64,000 bases of DNA from Closterium sp. Naga37s-1 (taxonomy: Eukaryota; Streptophyta; Zygnematophyceae; Desmidiales; Closteriaceae), in assembly GCA_947471745.1 (NCBI GenBank), contig CANJKZ010000774.1, positions 1,736,001 through 1,800,000 of the forward strand, in the 5' to 3' direction. Below, piece by piece: positions 22,080-34,896 of this stretch; position 1 is the stretch's first letter, and each line of letters opens with the position of its first letter. The notes under the pieces are model-generated. The model saw only the letters and a program-made list of their open reading frames with translations. It was not told the DNA's origin and searched no databases. The translations under genes were made by a program, and so were the position numbers.

Positions 22080-23898
22080 CAGGGCTCTCGTTATCAGGGT
22101 AAAATACCCTTTTTGCACTGACTGGCGGCCGCTTTTTTTCAGTTACCCTTTCCCAGGCAGGGTAGTGGGATTTTTACCCTAGGCCATTAAGTGTAAATTT
22201 TTTTTTACCCTTTGAAATACAGCGTGCCTCAAAATTTTCCATGACTGTACAGGGTACTTTTCCAGTTACACTGATACGGATTTCTTGCAAGCGAGGATTT
22301 CAAACCTTAACAGAATGCGAAACGGACAACAAGACCAACACTAAAAAAAAACAATATCACCCCCAGGTGGAGTCACGCGAATTTCCACGCGTCCTGCCGC
22401 GAAAGTACCACATTGGTGGAACTGGCAGCCACCGTGCCAGCGCAACACGGAATCAAGGCCAGAGCAGCATTTGACAACTGCCAGACTTGTCTAGTAGCGC
22501 GCCGACAGGACAGCGGGGCTGCCATCCTCCTTTCGTGCTGAACAGGGCACCTCCTGGCAGCCACAAGTGACCACCGTGAGCCATGCAATTACGCGCTCCG
22601 GGGTCATCACGGGTGTTGGAGGAGGGGGTCGTTATCCCAAGAATACCCCATCTTTCTCATCCTTCTCATACCCTCGGTGTGAGAACCACCTACTCGGAGG
22701 TCTCTCACATGTGGTAGTCATGCCTGCCGAGCAAACTCCTCAATCTCCCGCGGTAGTGCGTAATGGCCTTTCTGTGCTGGGAGTTATTCCTCCCCCTGCT
22801 GAGACCTACAGCGTGCCCATCTCGCCGTTGCCACCACCCGCTTCTCCCGTGCGTAGTGTGGGTATTGTATACCCGTTCGAGCCGCCGTCGACTCCTGCTG
22901 ACTGGGAGCCGCACCCGTCAATTGTTCTCGTGCCAGGCGGTGGTGAAGGGTCGTCTAGACCCTCCGCGGGTTCACCGTCCACTGTGAACAGCACCCCGGG
23001 GAAACGCCTGCGTGTGGGAGCGAAGTACACGCAGCAGCGGCTATGGGGAGCCCCGCCACCCCGAAAAGAAGCTTCACCGCAACGTCCAGTAGCGACCCAA
23101 GACGAGGCGCCCGCTAAAACTACCGGTGACGTTCTCTACGAGACCATAAAGGATCGCTTTGAGACGGAGCGGAAAGGTAAATTCAAGTGGTTGCGTCTTA
23201 TTCGGATGCCTAACGGAGAAGCAAAACTCAAGTGTGACATCTGTGTGCAGCATGGCGACCCCGCAGCTCACACTAGCTACGGTGTGAGAGGTGAAGGTGG
23301 CCGCGACCTGCAGATAGGAAGCATCCGGGCCCATTCCTCAACACGAGCCCACAAGAGCGCAGTCAAGAACCAAGAAGAAGCTGCAGCTGAGAAGGAGAAA
23401 CAGGCGAAACTAAATCGGTGGCAGACAACTGACGCGTCTACGCGTCACATCATTCGCGTGCTTCATATTGCGCTTTTTATCTGCAGGGCGGATGCACCGA
23501 TCTCGATGTTCATCCCGCTCTGCTGGTTCTTGGCAAAGGAAGGCCTTCCAGACCTTCCGAACGGTGGCGGATATGGCGCCTACTACACTGAGTAAGCGCA
23601 TGTTATTTTAACGGTAGCCACGGGTGATATTCACATATACTGATGTTGTTATCTGTTGTTATGTGCAGATATGGCTTCAGAGAGAATCTCCAGGCCATCT
23701 CAACGTACCTACAAGAACTGCAACGATCGCACTTGCTGGAGTCGCCTTGGATTGGCTTGTCCCTGGACGAGAGCACAGACCGAATCCACGGCAAACATCT
23801 AATCGTTTACGCTACTTTTTTCCGTGGCACGGGTGTGGTCAACGAGTTCATAACGCTCATCACTGTTGACCATGCTGATGCAGCCTCTCTGACCTCTG

Positions 23899-24059
23899 TG
23901 TCAAACATATATGCTTAGTTATATCTAGGCTTAGTTTATGTGTTTATAGTTGTCTAGGCTATAGTGGGTTTAGCCTTAGGGGGTACAAATTTCTCTCGAC
24001 ATTCTACTTGTACCCCTTCCCCTCTTCTTAGTCCATCATTCTCGCCTACTATTCTCACG
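23899..24059 (+). repeat. LTR-A 5' LTR
   Basis: Begins TGTCAAACATATATGC and ends ATTCTCACG, where the 3' copy has ATTCTCACA. It contains the AGTGGGTTTAGCC and GGGGTACAA boxes seen in modified form in the other copia LTRs here. Confidence 0.9.
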
Positions 24060-24075
24060 TGGTATTAAGAGCAAT

Positions 24076-26234
24076 TAGTCCTAGGACCTAATGTTAATGG
24101 GCCCACCACCTACTGCCCTGCTAGCCTAGGCCCCGGCCCGTCGCCCCTTGGCGTCGCCCCTAGCCCCTAGGCTCGGCCCCTTGGCCCCGTTGCCTCGGCC
24201 CCGCTGGCCCCGTCGACTTCGTCGCCCGCGCCCGGCCCGTACCTAGCCCGACGCCCGGCCCGAACCTAGCCCGTCGCCTCGGCCCCGCTGGCCCCGTCGA
24301 CTTTGTCGCCCGCGCCCGGCCCGTACCTAGCCAGTCGCCCGGCCCGTACTTAGCCCGTCGCCCGGCCCGTACCTAGCCCGCGCCCGGCCCCGTCTCCTGC
24401 CCGCGCCCGGCCCGTACCTAGCCCGACGCCCGGCCCGTACCTAGCCCGTCGCCCGGCCCGTACCTAGCCCGTCGCCCGGCCCGTACCTAGCCCGTCGCCT
24501 CGGCCCCGCTGGCCCCGTCGACTTCGTCGCCCGCGCCCGGCCCGTATCTAGCTCGTCGCCCGGCCCGTACCTAGCCCATCGCCCGGCCAGTACCTAGCCC
24601 GCGCCCGGCCCCGTCTCCTGCCTGCGCCCGGCCTGTACCTAGCCAGTCGCCCGGCCCGTAACTAGCCCGTCGCCCGGCCCGTACCTAGCCCGCGCCCGGC
24701 CCCGTCTCCTGCCTGCGCCCGGCCCGTACCTAGCCCGTCGCCCCGCCCGTACCTCGCCCGCGCCTGGCCCCGTACCTAGCCCGCGCCCGGTCCGTACCAA
24801 GCCCGCGCCTGGCCCCGTCCTTCGCCCAGCGCCCGGCCCCGTCTCTTGCCCGCGCCCGGCCCCGTACCTTGCCCAGCGCCCGGCCCCGTACCTGCCCAGC
24901 GCCCGGCCCCGTACCTGCCCAGCGCCAGGCCCTGTACCTGCCCAGCGCCCGGCCCTGTACCTGCTTTGGCCCCTCGCCCCCCTAGGCCCCTCGGCCCCCT
25001 ATGCCCCTTGTTTGGCCCTGCGGCCCCTAGGCCCCTCGGCCCCACCTCACAGACTGGTGCCCGGCCCCCCGGCCCCTTGTTTGGCCCCTCGGCCCCCTAG
25101 GCCCCTCGGCCCCCCTAGGCCCCTCGGCCCCTTGTTTGGCCCCTCGGCCCCCTAGGCCCCTCGGCCCCACCTCAGAGACTGGCGCCCGGCCCCCTGGCCC
25201 CCCCTTGTTTGGCCCCTCGGCCCCCCTAGGCCCCTCGGCCCCCCCCTAGGCCCCCCGGCCCCCCCCCTTGTTTGGCCCTGCGGCCCCTAGGCCACTCGGC
25301 CCCACCTCAGAGACCGGTGCCCGGCCCCCCGGCCCCTTGTTTGGCCCCTCGGCCCCCTAGGCCCCTCGGCCCCACCTCAGAGACCGGTGCCCGGCCCCGT
25401 ACCTGCCCAGCGCCCGGCCCTGTACCTGCCCAGCGCCCGGCCCCGTACCTGCCCAGCGCCCGGCCCCGTACCTGCCCAGCGCCCGGCCCCGTACCTGCCC
25501 AGCGCCCGGCCTTGTACCTGCTTTGGCCCCTCGCCCCCCCCCCCCCCCCCCAAGGCCCCTCGGCCCCCTAGGCCCCTTGTTTGGCCCCGCGGCCCCTAGG
25601 CCCCTCGGCCCCACCTCAGGGACTGGCGCCCGGCCCCCCGGCCCCTTGTTTGGCCCCTCGGCCCCCTAGGCCCCTCGGCCCCTTGTTTGGCCCCGCGGCC
25701 CCTAGGCCCCTCGGCCCCACCTTAGAGACCGGCGCCCGGCCCCCCGCCCCCCCCCCCCCCCCCTTGTTTGGCCCCTCGGCCCCCTAGGCCCCTCGGCCCC
25801 CCCCTAGGCCCCCCGGCCCCTTGTTTGGCCCCGCGGCCCCTAGGCCACTCGGCCCCACCGCAGAGACCGGTGCCCGGCCCCCCGGCCCCTTGTTTGGCCC
25901 CTCGGCCCCCTAGGCCCCTCGGCCCCTCTAGGCCCCCCCGGCCCCTTGTTTGGCCCCGCGGCCCCTAGGCCACTCGGCCCCACCTCAGAGACCGGCGCCT
26001 GGCCCCCCGGGCCCCTTGTTTGGCCCCTAGGCCCCTCGGCCCCCCTAGGCCCCCCCGGCCCCTTGTTTGGCCCCGCGGCCCCTAGGCCCCTCGGCCCGAC
26101 CTCCGAGCCCGGCGCCCAGCCCCCTGGCCTCTTGTTTGGCCCCTCGCCCCCCCCCCCCCCCCCCTAGGCCTCTCGGCTCCCCTAGACCCCCGGCCTCTTG
26201 TTTGGCCCCGCGGCCCCCAGGCTCCTCGGCCCCT
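24076..26234 (+). repeat. GC-rich tandem leader of LTR-A
   Basis: About 2.16 kb between the primer site and the gag start. The first 0.9 kb repeats GCCCGGCCCGTACCTAGCCC-type units, and the rest repeats GGCCCCTAGGCCCCTCGG-type units. Long open frames here are Pro/Gly/Ala-rich by composition and I do not regard them as genes. Confidence 0.8.
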
Positions 26235-26672
26235 ATGGCGTCGCTTCGAGTTCTCCCGTTCGACCCGGAGGGTAGACCTGTAGCATTTGACACGTGGCAC
26301 GACGATCTGCAACTGTACCTACTGAGCGACAGTCGGGACAGTGTCTCACTGTTTGACCACGTGTCCGGTGCCGCTCCAGCCCCTCCCGCCACAGCTGACG
26401 TTTCGACTCGTTCCCAGTGGCTGTCTCGTGACGCTACTGCCCGCTTGGCCATTCGCAACCACCTGCCCGCAACAGAATGTGCTCACTTTGGCGAGCACAG
26501 GACAGCACAGGCCTTGTACGACGCTGTCGTTGCTCGCTACTCCTCTCCTGCCACTGCTGCTCTTGGCAGACTGCTACTGCCCTACCTGTTCCCTGAGCTG
26601 TCGGCTTTTGCCACAGTAGCGGACCTGGTTACCCACCTGCGCACTAGCGACGCTCGCTACCGCGCTACCGTT

Positions 26673-29383
26673 TGTGAGAATCGAGAATGAAATGAGTGAG
26701 AATGATTGCACTAGAAAGCATTGGGATACATATAGCAAACCCTAACAGGGTTGTACTCACTACAGAGTACCCCACTGCAGACTAGAGAAACATAATATTC
26801 TGACACACCCCCATAGTCAAAGTGGGGTATGATCAGCACAACAAGCAAAGCAAAGCAAGCTCAGGGTGGATCACAATGTCACCACACATTCTGAGCACAA
26901 GTACAAGAAGTAACTGTTGAAAGTTCACAATAAATAAGCAAAGCTAGAGGCTATGACAGAGGGCAAGTGAGGAGGAGGAGGCTGGACTAATAGGATTGGA
27001 GAGAGGAGGCAACGGCGGAAGCTGCAGACACACGGGCAACAGGAGCGGCGCGCACTGTGGCTACCGGAGGCGCACCTCCGGACTACAGGAGTAACTGGCT
27101 CCGCGGCTAAGACGAGCGGCAGGAGCAACGGACCCACGGGCGACTGGCGCAGCGGCATCACTGGGCTACCGGAAGCGCACCTCCGGACTACTGGCACTGC
27201 TAGCAACACGACGGCTACCTCCACCCAACCTCCCTCTACTGCCGCACCCCCCATTCACACACCCCCTGCTGCACCCCTAGGTTCACTCACACTCCACCCC
27301 CTAGCACCACTCCGTCGACTCACACACACCCACCCCCCTCAGCGGCAGCTGCAGCAGTGGGAGACGGAGTAGGAGGAGGAGCAGGGGATGCCACACACCC
27401 GCCACCCCCATACCCTCCCCCACTGCTGCACCTGCAGCAGGGGATGGAGGAGAAGGGGGGGGGGGGGGGGGGGGGGGAGGGGTGCTGTGCATGGCGCGTG
27501 CAGAGGGCAGCAGGGCGCGCGGGGCGCACAGGGCTGCAGGGCGCGCGGGGCGCACAGGGCAGCAGGGTGCGCGGGGCGCAGCAGGGCTGGCGGGTTGGCC
27601 ACACCCGCCACCCCCATACCCTCCCCCACTGCTGCACCCGCAGCAGAGAGATGGGGGGGGGGGGGGCGGGGGGGGGGCAGGCAGGTGCTGCAGGTCCCCT
27701 CCCCCCACTGCCGCATCCGCACCAGGGGGATGGCAGATCCCCTCCCCCCCACTGCTGCACCCGCAGCAGGGGGAGGGAGAGGAGAAAAGGGCGGAGAGGA
27801 GGGGGGGGGGGGGCTGGTGCTGCAGGTCCCCTCCCCCCACTGCCGCAACCGCAGCAGGGGGATGGCAAATCCCCTCCCCCCCACTGCTGTACCCGCAGCA
27901 GGGGGAGGTAGGAGAAGGGTGGGGGACCTGGTGCTGCAGATCCCCTCCTGCCTCCCCCCGGACCTCCAAGCTTCCCCCCCTTCTCCCCGCCATCCCCATG
28001 GAAGGGGGGGGGGGGGGGCTGGTGCCGCAGATCCCCTCCCCCCCCACTGCTGCACCAGGGGCGGCTGCTCCAGGGGCGGCTGCACCAGGGGCGGCTGCTC
28101 CAGGGGCGGCTGCACCAGGGGCGGCTGCACCAGGGGCGGCTGCTCCAGGGGCGGCTGCACCAGGGGCGGCTGCTCCAGGGGCGGCTGCACCAGGGGCGGC
28201 TGCACCAGGGGCGGCTGCTCCAGGGGCGGCTGCACCAGGGGCGGCTGCTCCGACGCGTGGCCCCCCCCCCAGGTCGCCCCTCCCGTCGCCTGTTGAGGCA
28301 ACCTGAGGGGGGGGGGGGGGGGAGGAGTACGGGGGCCGACGCGCGGCCTCCCAGGGCGCCAGAGCAGGCGGAAGAAGGGGCGACGCGCGCCCCCCCAGGT
28401 CGCGCCCCCCCCCCCCTCCCGGGTCGCCACGCAAGGCGACGAGAAAAGGGGGGGGGGGCGGTGCACGGGCCCCTGGTGCGCCACGACCGGCATGAGGGCG
28501 GGGCCTGGGTCGGGGCAGGTCCGGGACAGGGCCGGGACGGGGCCGAGGAAGGGCTGGGGCGGGCCGCGAAGGGGCCTAACGGGCCGCGAAGGGGCCGCGA
28601 CAAGCCGCGACGGGGCCTAACGGGCCGAGAAAGGGGCCGAGGAAGGGCCTGGGCGGGCCGCGAAGGGGCCTAACGGGCCGCGAAGGGGGGCCGCGACGGA
28701 CGTAACGGGCCGCGACAGGGTCGGGGCAGGGCCGGGGTCGGGGCAGGTCCGGGACAGGGCCGGGACGGGGCCGAGGAAGGGCCGGGGCGGGCCGCGAAGG
28801 GGCCTAACGGGCCGCGAACGGGGCCTGACGGGGCCTTACGGGGCCTGACAGGGCCGAACGGGGCCGCAAACAGGGCCTGACGGGGCCGCAAACGGGGCCT
28901 GACGGGGCCTTACGGGGCCTGACGGGGCCGCAAACGGGGCCGGACGGGGCCGCGAATGGCCTCACTAGGGGCCGCGAAGGGGCCTTACGAGGGGGCCGTG
29001 AAAGGGGCCTTACGAGGGGGCCGCGAAGGGGCCTAACGAGGGGCCGCGAAGGGGGCCGTACGAGGGGCCGCGAAGGGGCCTTACGAGGGGCCTTACGAGG
29101 GGCCGCGAAGGGGCCTAACGAGGGGCCGCGAAGGGCCTTACGAGGGGCCGCGAAGGGCCGTTAAGGGCAGGCGCGACGCGCGCCTAGGGTAGGAAATTTT
29201 TTAGTGGAAACGTGGTGGGCCCTTGGAAGGATCGATATTGCTCTATACCATGTGAGAATCGAGAATGAAATGAGTGAGAATGATTGCACTAGAAAGCATT
29301 GGGATACATATAGCAAACCCGAACAGGGTTATACTCACTACAGAGTACCCCACTGCAGACTAGAGAAACATAATATTCTGACA
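26673..29383 (-). mobile_element. Non-autonomous LTR element N, nested in LTR-A gag
   Basis: Two 133-bp LTRs (26673-26805 and 29251-29383, two differences by eye) are flanked by the 5-bp duplication CCGTT (26668-26672 and 29384-29388). Orientation is minus: the primer site complement (TGCTCTATACCA, 29239-29250) lies next to the right LTR, and the purine tract complement (CACCCCCATAG, 26806-26816) next to the left one. The 2.4-kb interior has no gag or pol, only GC-rich tandem repeats and G-runs. The stretch before its 3' LTR resembles the corresponding 3' stretch of LTR-A. Its movement must have depended on proteins from another element. Confidence 0.9.
26817..29238 (-). repeat. Interior of element N: GC-rich tandem repeats
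   Basis: 28480-29230 repeats GGGGCCGCGAAGGGGCCTAA-type units and is the counterpart of the copia leader. 28053-28250 has about 13 units of GCTGCACCAGGGGCG. 27380-27950 repeats a longer CCGCAGCAGGGGGATGG-type block with long G-runs. Near 27060 and 27170 CCGGAGGCGCACCTCCGG forms a hairpin. No protein-coding gene is supported. Confidence 0.75.
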
Positions 29384-32300
29384 CCGTTCCTGCAGAGTTC
29401 CTTCCCACGAACCAGCCCCCCATGTTCATCACCCTCTACTTCATAGTCACTCGCCTCCCTGACTCCCTTCGCTCTGTCAGGGACCACTTCCTCACCCTCG
29501 ACCCCACTTCCCTCACTGTTGACCTCCTCGAGCAGCATCTCCTCGCAGCTGAGACTAGTGCAGTTGCTGTAGGTGCTGCTCATGGCACCCCGCGCTCACC
29601 CTTCTTTGAGGGGTGCTCCCCCTCCCCCCTTTCCTCCTCCTTCGCCTCTGGTGCTGCGGCAGACGTCTCTGTTCCTGAGGACGTCGGTGCTGCTTCGACT
29701 AGTACGAAGCGCCGCAACAGCAAGGGCAAGGGTGGCCGGGGTAGTGGAGGAGGCAGCGGTGGTGGTGGAGGTGGCAGTGGGCGTGGCAGTGGGGGCAGCG
29801 GTAGAGGAGGCGGAGGCGGTGGAGGTGGTGGCGGCGGTGGGACCGGTGGCGGAGGTGGAGGCTCTGGTGGCGGCGGTGGAGACAGTGGAGGGGGTGGCGG
29901 CAGTGGAGGCGGTGGGACCAGTGGTGGTTGGTCTGGACCTCAGCGTGGAGGCCCTGGTGGCGGTCGGGGCCAGCAGCAGCAGCGTCGGAGCGAGACTCAG
30001 ACGCCTCAGCAGCTCCGTGAGTGGTTGGTTCAGCGTGGGGCGGGCGAGGGTAGTGAGACCTGCCCGTATGTCATTCGCACGGGTGCCCGTGCGGGCAAGA
30101 CATGCGGGCGGTTTCACACTGAGCGCCGCTGCTTTGCCCGCCTTGACGATGCCTGGCGCAGTGAGTTTGGTGATGACGTCGAGCGCCCTCGCTGGGCGGA
30201 GTTGCTTAGGTCGGGAGTTGCCATCTTTGACCTAGACTTTGATGTTATTATCTCTGCCATGTATGCTTTGTCTTTTAGTGCTAGGGGTGACTGTTATTGG
30301 TGTGTGCCGCCTGACCCAGGTATAGCCGCTGCTGCTCTAGGTGCTAGTGCGTCTGGTACTCCCCCTGTTACTGCGCCTGCAGAGGCCCTGCACACCTTCA
30401 CGTTAGACTCCGGCGCCTTGCGCTGTTTCTTTCGTGACAGCACCACTCTCACTCCTCTTCCTGCACCTGTTCCGGTCAAACTGGCTGACCCCTCTGGGGG
30501 CCCGGTCGTTGCCAGTTCCTCCACTGTCCTCCCGTGTCCGGCGGTTCCGACCGGCTCACTGTCACGTCTTCACCTCCCCTCGTTCTCTACGAACTTGGTG
30601 AGTATCGCTGCCCTTCAGGATGCGATGGTCACTACCACCACTCCTGGGGGTCAGCGTGTGTCGATCTGCACGTGCACGCGGACGGGGCGTCACCTGGCTA
30701 CGTTCACTCGTCGGCCAGGGTCGAGTCTGTACACACTGGCTACCGAGCCTCCTCAGGTCGCTGCGTCTGCTCAGGTGACCGCGTCAGGTCAGGTAGCCGC
30801 CTCTTGCTCGTGTCGCCTCCTGTCGCACCAGACTCTTCTTTGGCACCACCGCCTTGGTCACCCCTCCCTGCCACGCCTTCGTGGCATGCACTCCCGTCTC
30901 CTTGTCTCTGGTCTTCCCAGGTCTCTGCCTCCCCTGCCGCCCTCGCCTGCCCCACCCTGTCTTCCCTGTGTCGAGGGACGGCAGCGCGCCGCTCCTCACT
31001 CCTCCTCGTTTCCCCCGACGACTGCTCCCCTGCAGACCCTCCACATGGACGTGTGGGGCCCAGCCCGCATCAGTGGACAGGGCCGCGAGCGCTACTTTCT
31101 GCTGGTAGTTGACGACTACACGTGATACACCACAGTCTTCCCCTTGCGCAGCAAGAGTGAAGTCTCTGCTGTCTTGATCCCTTGGATCCGCACAGTCCGT
31201 CTCCAGCTGCGTGAGCGTTTCGGCCAGGACCTTCCTGTCCTGCGTCTGCACTTTGACAGAGGTGGTGAGTTCTCCTCCGACCTCTTGCGGGACTTTTGTC
31301 GTGGGGAGGGCATCACCCAGTCGTTCACGCTTCCGGACTCCCCTCAGCAAAATGGGATTGCTGAGCGCCGCATTGGCTTAGTCATGGAGGTCGCTCGTAC
31401 CTCCATGATTCATGCGGCCGCTTCCCAATTTCTGTGGCCGTTTGCGGTCCGGTACGCTGCGCATCAGCTCAACCTTTGGCCCCGTGTCTCCTTGCCAGAG
31501 ACCTCGCCCACACTGCGTTGGATGGGGAAGGTTGGCGATGCGTCGGTGTTCCGGGTCTGGGGTTCTCGTGCCTTTGTTCGCGATACGTCCGCGGACAAGC
31601 TCTCCGCTCGCGCTATTCCCTACGTCTTCCTTGGCTTTGTCCCTGATGCGCCTGGCTGGCAGTTTTACCACCCCACCTCGCGCCGTGTCCTCCCTTCTCA
31701 GGACGTCACGTTCGACGAGTCGGTTCCCTTCTACCGTCTCTTCCCCTACCGCTCTGCCCCTTCCCCGCCCCCGCCGCTCTTCCTTGCTCCCGGTCCGCCT
31801 CCGGTAGACCCCCTCCCGCCCCAGGGTCCTGCTCCCTCGGGAGTGTCTCAGGTAGACCCTCTCCCTGGTACTGCGCCTGTTCAGGTAGCTGTCGTCTCAG
31901 GTGCTGCTCCAGGTGCTGCGTCTGGGGGTGCTGTGTCTGGGGGTGCGCAGCCGGGGGGTGCGGGGTCTGAGGGTGCTGGGTCTGGGGGTGCTGAGCCTGA
32001 GGGTGTTGAGCATGGGGGTGCTGAGTCGGAGGGTGCGGAGTCTGAGGGTGCTGATTCGGAGGATGCGGAGCCTGGGGATGCTGAGCCTCGGGGTACTGCT
32101 TCATCTGGAGGTCCTGCTGGTGCTTCACCGCGACTGTCCTCGCAGCAGCTGCGTGAGTGGCTTGTTCAGCGCGCACACCGTCGGAGTGGGGCTCCCGGAG
32201 CTGGCGAGCCTGGAGGCGCTGGAGCTGGAGGTGCTGCTGTTACTACTGGAGTTGGAGACCCTACGGAGCCTGGAGCAGCTGGCGCTGGAGGCGCTGGAGC

Positions 32301-34896
32301 TGGTGTAGCTTGAGTTGGAGGCCCTGGCGCAGGGGGCGCTGGAGGTTCAGGAGCTGGAGCTGTTGACCCTGGAGCTGGAGGTGCTGGAGGCACTGTGCGG
32401 CCGCGCCCGTACTTCGTTCCCCTGCTTCAGCAGTTTCTTGGTGTCCCGTCTTCTACTGGTCTTCCTCCTCCCTTCCTGTGTCCACTGCCTGACCAGTCGC
32501 AGCCGCCGTTACAGCCAGCCTCCCCACTGCCTGTTCCCTCTCCTTACACTGAGCTGTCCGGAGATCTTACAGAGCGTCGTGAGCCTGCGTCTCGTCCTGT
32601 CTCGCCTGTTCGCACTGCTCGTCGTGCTCCTCGTTCGCGTCCTCCTCCTGTCCCAGGCACACACACCATGGCACTCCGTCCTTCCTCAGTTCCACTGCGT
32701 GTTCCTCTGCCTGCTCCTCCTGAGTCCTCTCTTCCTGCAGTCCCTGACCCTGAGTCTGACCGAGCGCGTGCTGCCAGTCCCACAGTCGCTCGTCTCCTTG
32801 CCACTGCTGTCACTGACCGGTCCTTTGAGTCTGCTGCTGCTTCTGCTCTCGTTGCTGAGCTACTTGACTTTGCTGCTGCCTGCCGTCTCGACTACGCCTC
32901 TGCTCTAGTTGCTCAGTCTGTGCCTGCCAGTCCTCCGTCCGTCGGGGGTGAGTGTGCTCTTAGCACGGACGTCCTTGAGGACAGGCAGGAGGACTTTGAG
33001 TGTCTTGCAGCTGCTGTACCTCGTTTCGCCTCCTTGCTGCTTGCTCCTGAGGGAGACCCGGATGCTCCTGACATCCCGACCCCGCGCTCTTACGCAGAGG
33101 CGATTACGGGTGCTTACTCCTCTCAGTGGCAGGCAGCAATGGATGCCGAGATGGCATCCTGGAAGTCCACAGGCACTTACGTCGACGAGGTTCCCCCACC
33201 TGGGGTGAATATAGTCGATGGCATGTGGATCTTCAGGGTAAAGCGGCCGCCGGGTTCTCCGCCTGCCTTCAAGGCGCGCTACGTTGCTCGAGGTTTCAGT
33301 CAGCGACAGGGAGTTGACTACTTCCAGACCTTCTACCCCACCCCGAAGATGACTACTCTTCGGGTGTTGCTGCACGTAGCTGCTCAGCGTGACTACGAGT
33401 TACACTCCCTGGACTTCAGTACTGCTTTCCTGCAGGGCAGCATGCACGAGGAGATCTGGCTGCGCCGACCACCTGGTTTCACTGGGTCGTTTCCTACAGG
33501 TACCCAGTGGAGCCTCCGCCGGCCAGTCTACGGTCTCCGCCAGGCGCCTCACGAGTGGCACGACACACTCAGGACTACACTTGCGGCTCTTGGGTTTGTT
33601 CCTTCTACAGCAGACCCGTCGCTGTTTCTACGCACCGACACCTCGCTGCCGCCCTTCTACGTCCTAGTGTACGTCGACGAACTCGTCTTTGCCACGGCTG
33701 ACACTGAGGCACTGACCCTAGTGAAGTCCGAGCTGTAGAAGAGACATACCTGCACTGACCTGGGTGAACTGCGCAGCTACCTTGGCCTGTAGATCACCCG
33801 GGACAGAGCACGGCGCACCATCACACTGACTCAGTCACACATGGTGCACCAGGTCCTTCAGCGCTTCGGCTTCCAGTACTCCTCGCCACAGCTCACTCCT
33901 CTGTCTACCAGCCACTCGCTCTCAGCTCCACCTTCGGACGAGTCCGTAGAGCCAAGTGGTCCGTACCCAGAGCTTGTGGGTTGCCTCATGTACCTGATGA
34001 CTTGCACTCGACCTGACCTCGCGTACCCTCTCAGCCTTCTGGCTCGCTACGTGGCTCCCGGTAGGCACCGGAAGGTGCACTGGGATGCTGCGAAGAGGGT
34101 ACTGCGTTACCTGTGCAGTACGTCGAGCATGGGGCTTGTGCTTGGAGGACGGGGTCCTGTTGTCCTCACTGGTCACGCAGACGCTTCCTGGGTTGACGAC
34201 TCAGCTACGCAGCGGTCGTCGCAGGGTTACACCTTCAGCCTTGGGTCCGGCTCGGTTTCTTGGCGATCTACCCGCTCGTCTTCAGTTCTCAGCTCCAGTT
34301 GTGAGGCTGAGATCTACGCCGGAGCCATGGCTGCTCAGGAGCTACGCTGGCTCACCTACTTGTTGACCTACTTGGGAGAGCAGCCTCGTTCTCCTCCAGT
34401 CCTGTACGTAGACAACAAGGCCATGATGGCCTTTTGTCAGGAGCACAGATTGGAGCACAGAACGAAGCACATCGCTCTGCGATACTTCCTTGCTTGAGAG
34501 TTGCAGCAGCGTGGTCAGCTTCGTCTAGCGTACATGGCCACTTGGGCCAACACTGCTGATGTCTTCACCAAGGCACTTCCGCCTGGTGACCATCAGCGCT
34601 TTGTTACTGTGTTAGGCCTTGTGCCTACGTTGCCTCACTTACTTACTGCCTGACTCTGCCTGTACTGTGATCTATCTATATACCTGCATGCTTGCACTTG
34701 TTAGGGTATGATCACTGTATTGTTTGTTCTCTTTATATAACTCTGCATGTGAACTGGCCTTGTGGCCCTTTACTTGTGCTCGGACTGTGTGGTGACTTTG
34801 TGATCCACCCTGAGCTTGCTTTGCTTTGCTTCTTCTCTTGACTGGTCTTGTGACCATTGCTTGTTCTGGCTATCCCCCACTTCGCCTATGGGGGTG

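Larger units (their letters stand above)
26235..34653 (+). pseudogene. LTR-A gag-pol polyprotein, five stops, no frameshift
   Basis: Starts at ATG 26235 (MASLRVLPFDPEGR). It is broken at 26672 by element N, resumes at 29389 in the same frame and ends at TGA 34651. Order: gag; about 90 Gly-rich residues (29720-29990); Cys/His knuckle CPYVIRTG...C...H...C (30061-30130); protease-like LDSGALRCFF (about 30405); integrase with WHHRLGH...CLPC, LHMDVWGP, DRGGEF and QQNGIAERR; RT (33100-33740); RNase H (34165-34500). In-frame stops are at 31123, 32311, 33736, 33790 and 34495. The protease has DSGAL where relatives have DSGAS, and the RT box reads YVDE instead of YVDD. The enzyme set is almost certainly dead, although the frame is otherwise continuous. 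Confidence 0.85.

Noticed and set aside
22080-22590. A separate small gene in the hAT left end
   Set aside because: Short frames only; the sequence is subterminal repeat and 5' untranslated region of the transposase.
24100-26230. Pro/Gly/Ala-rich open frames in the copia leaders (also 27300-28700, 43650-44380, 49460-49720, 53819-54180, 63424-63651)
   Set aside because: They follow from GC-rich tandem repeats with few stop trinucleotides; both strands are open and no domain is visible.
32544-33375. Minus-strand frames over the copia RT/integrase tail (also 58549-59547, 46445-46759)
   Set aside because: Antisense shadows of the pol frame, recurring in each copia copy.
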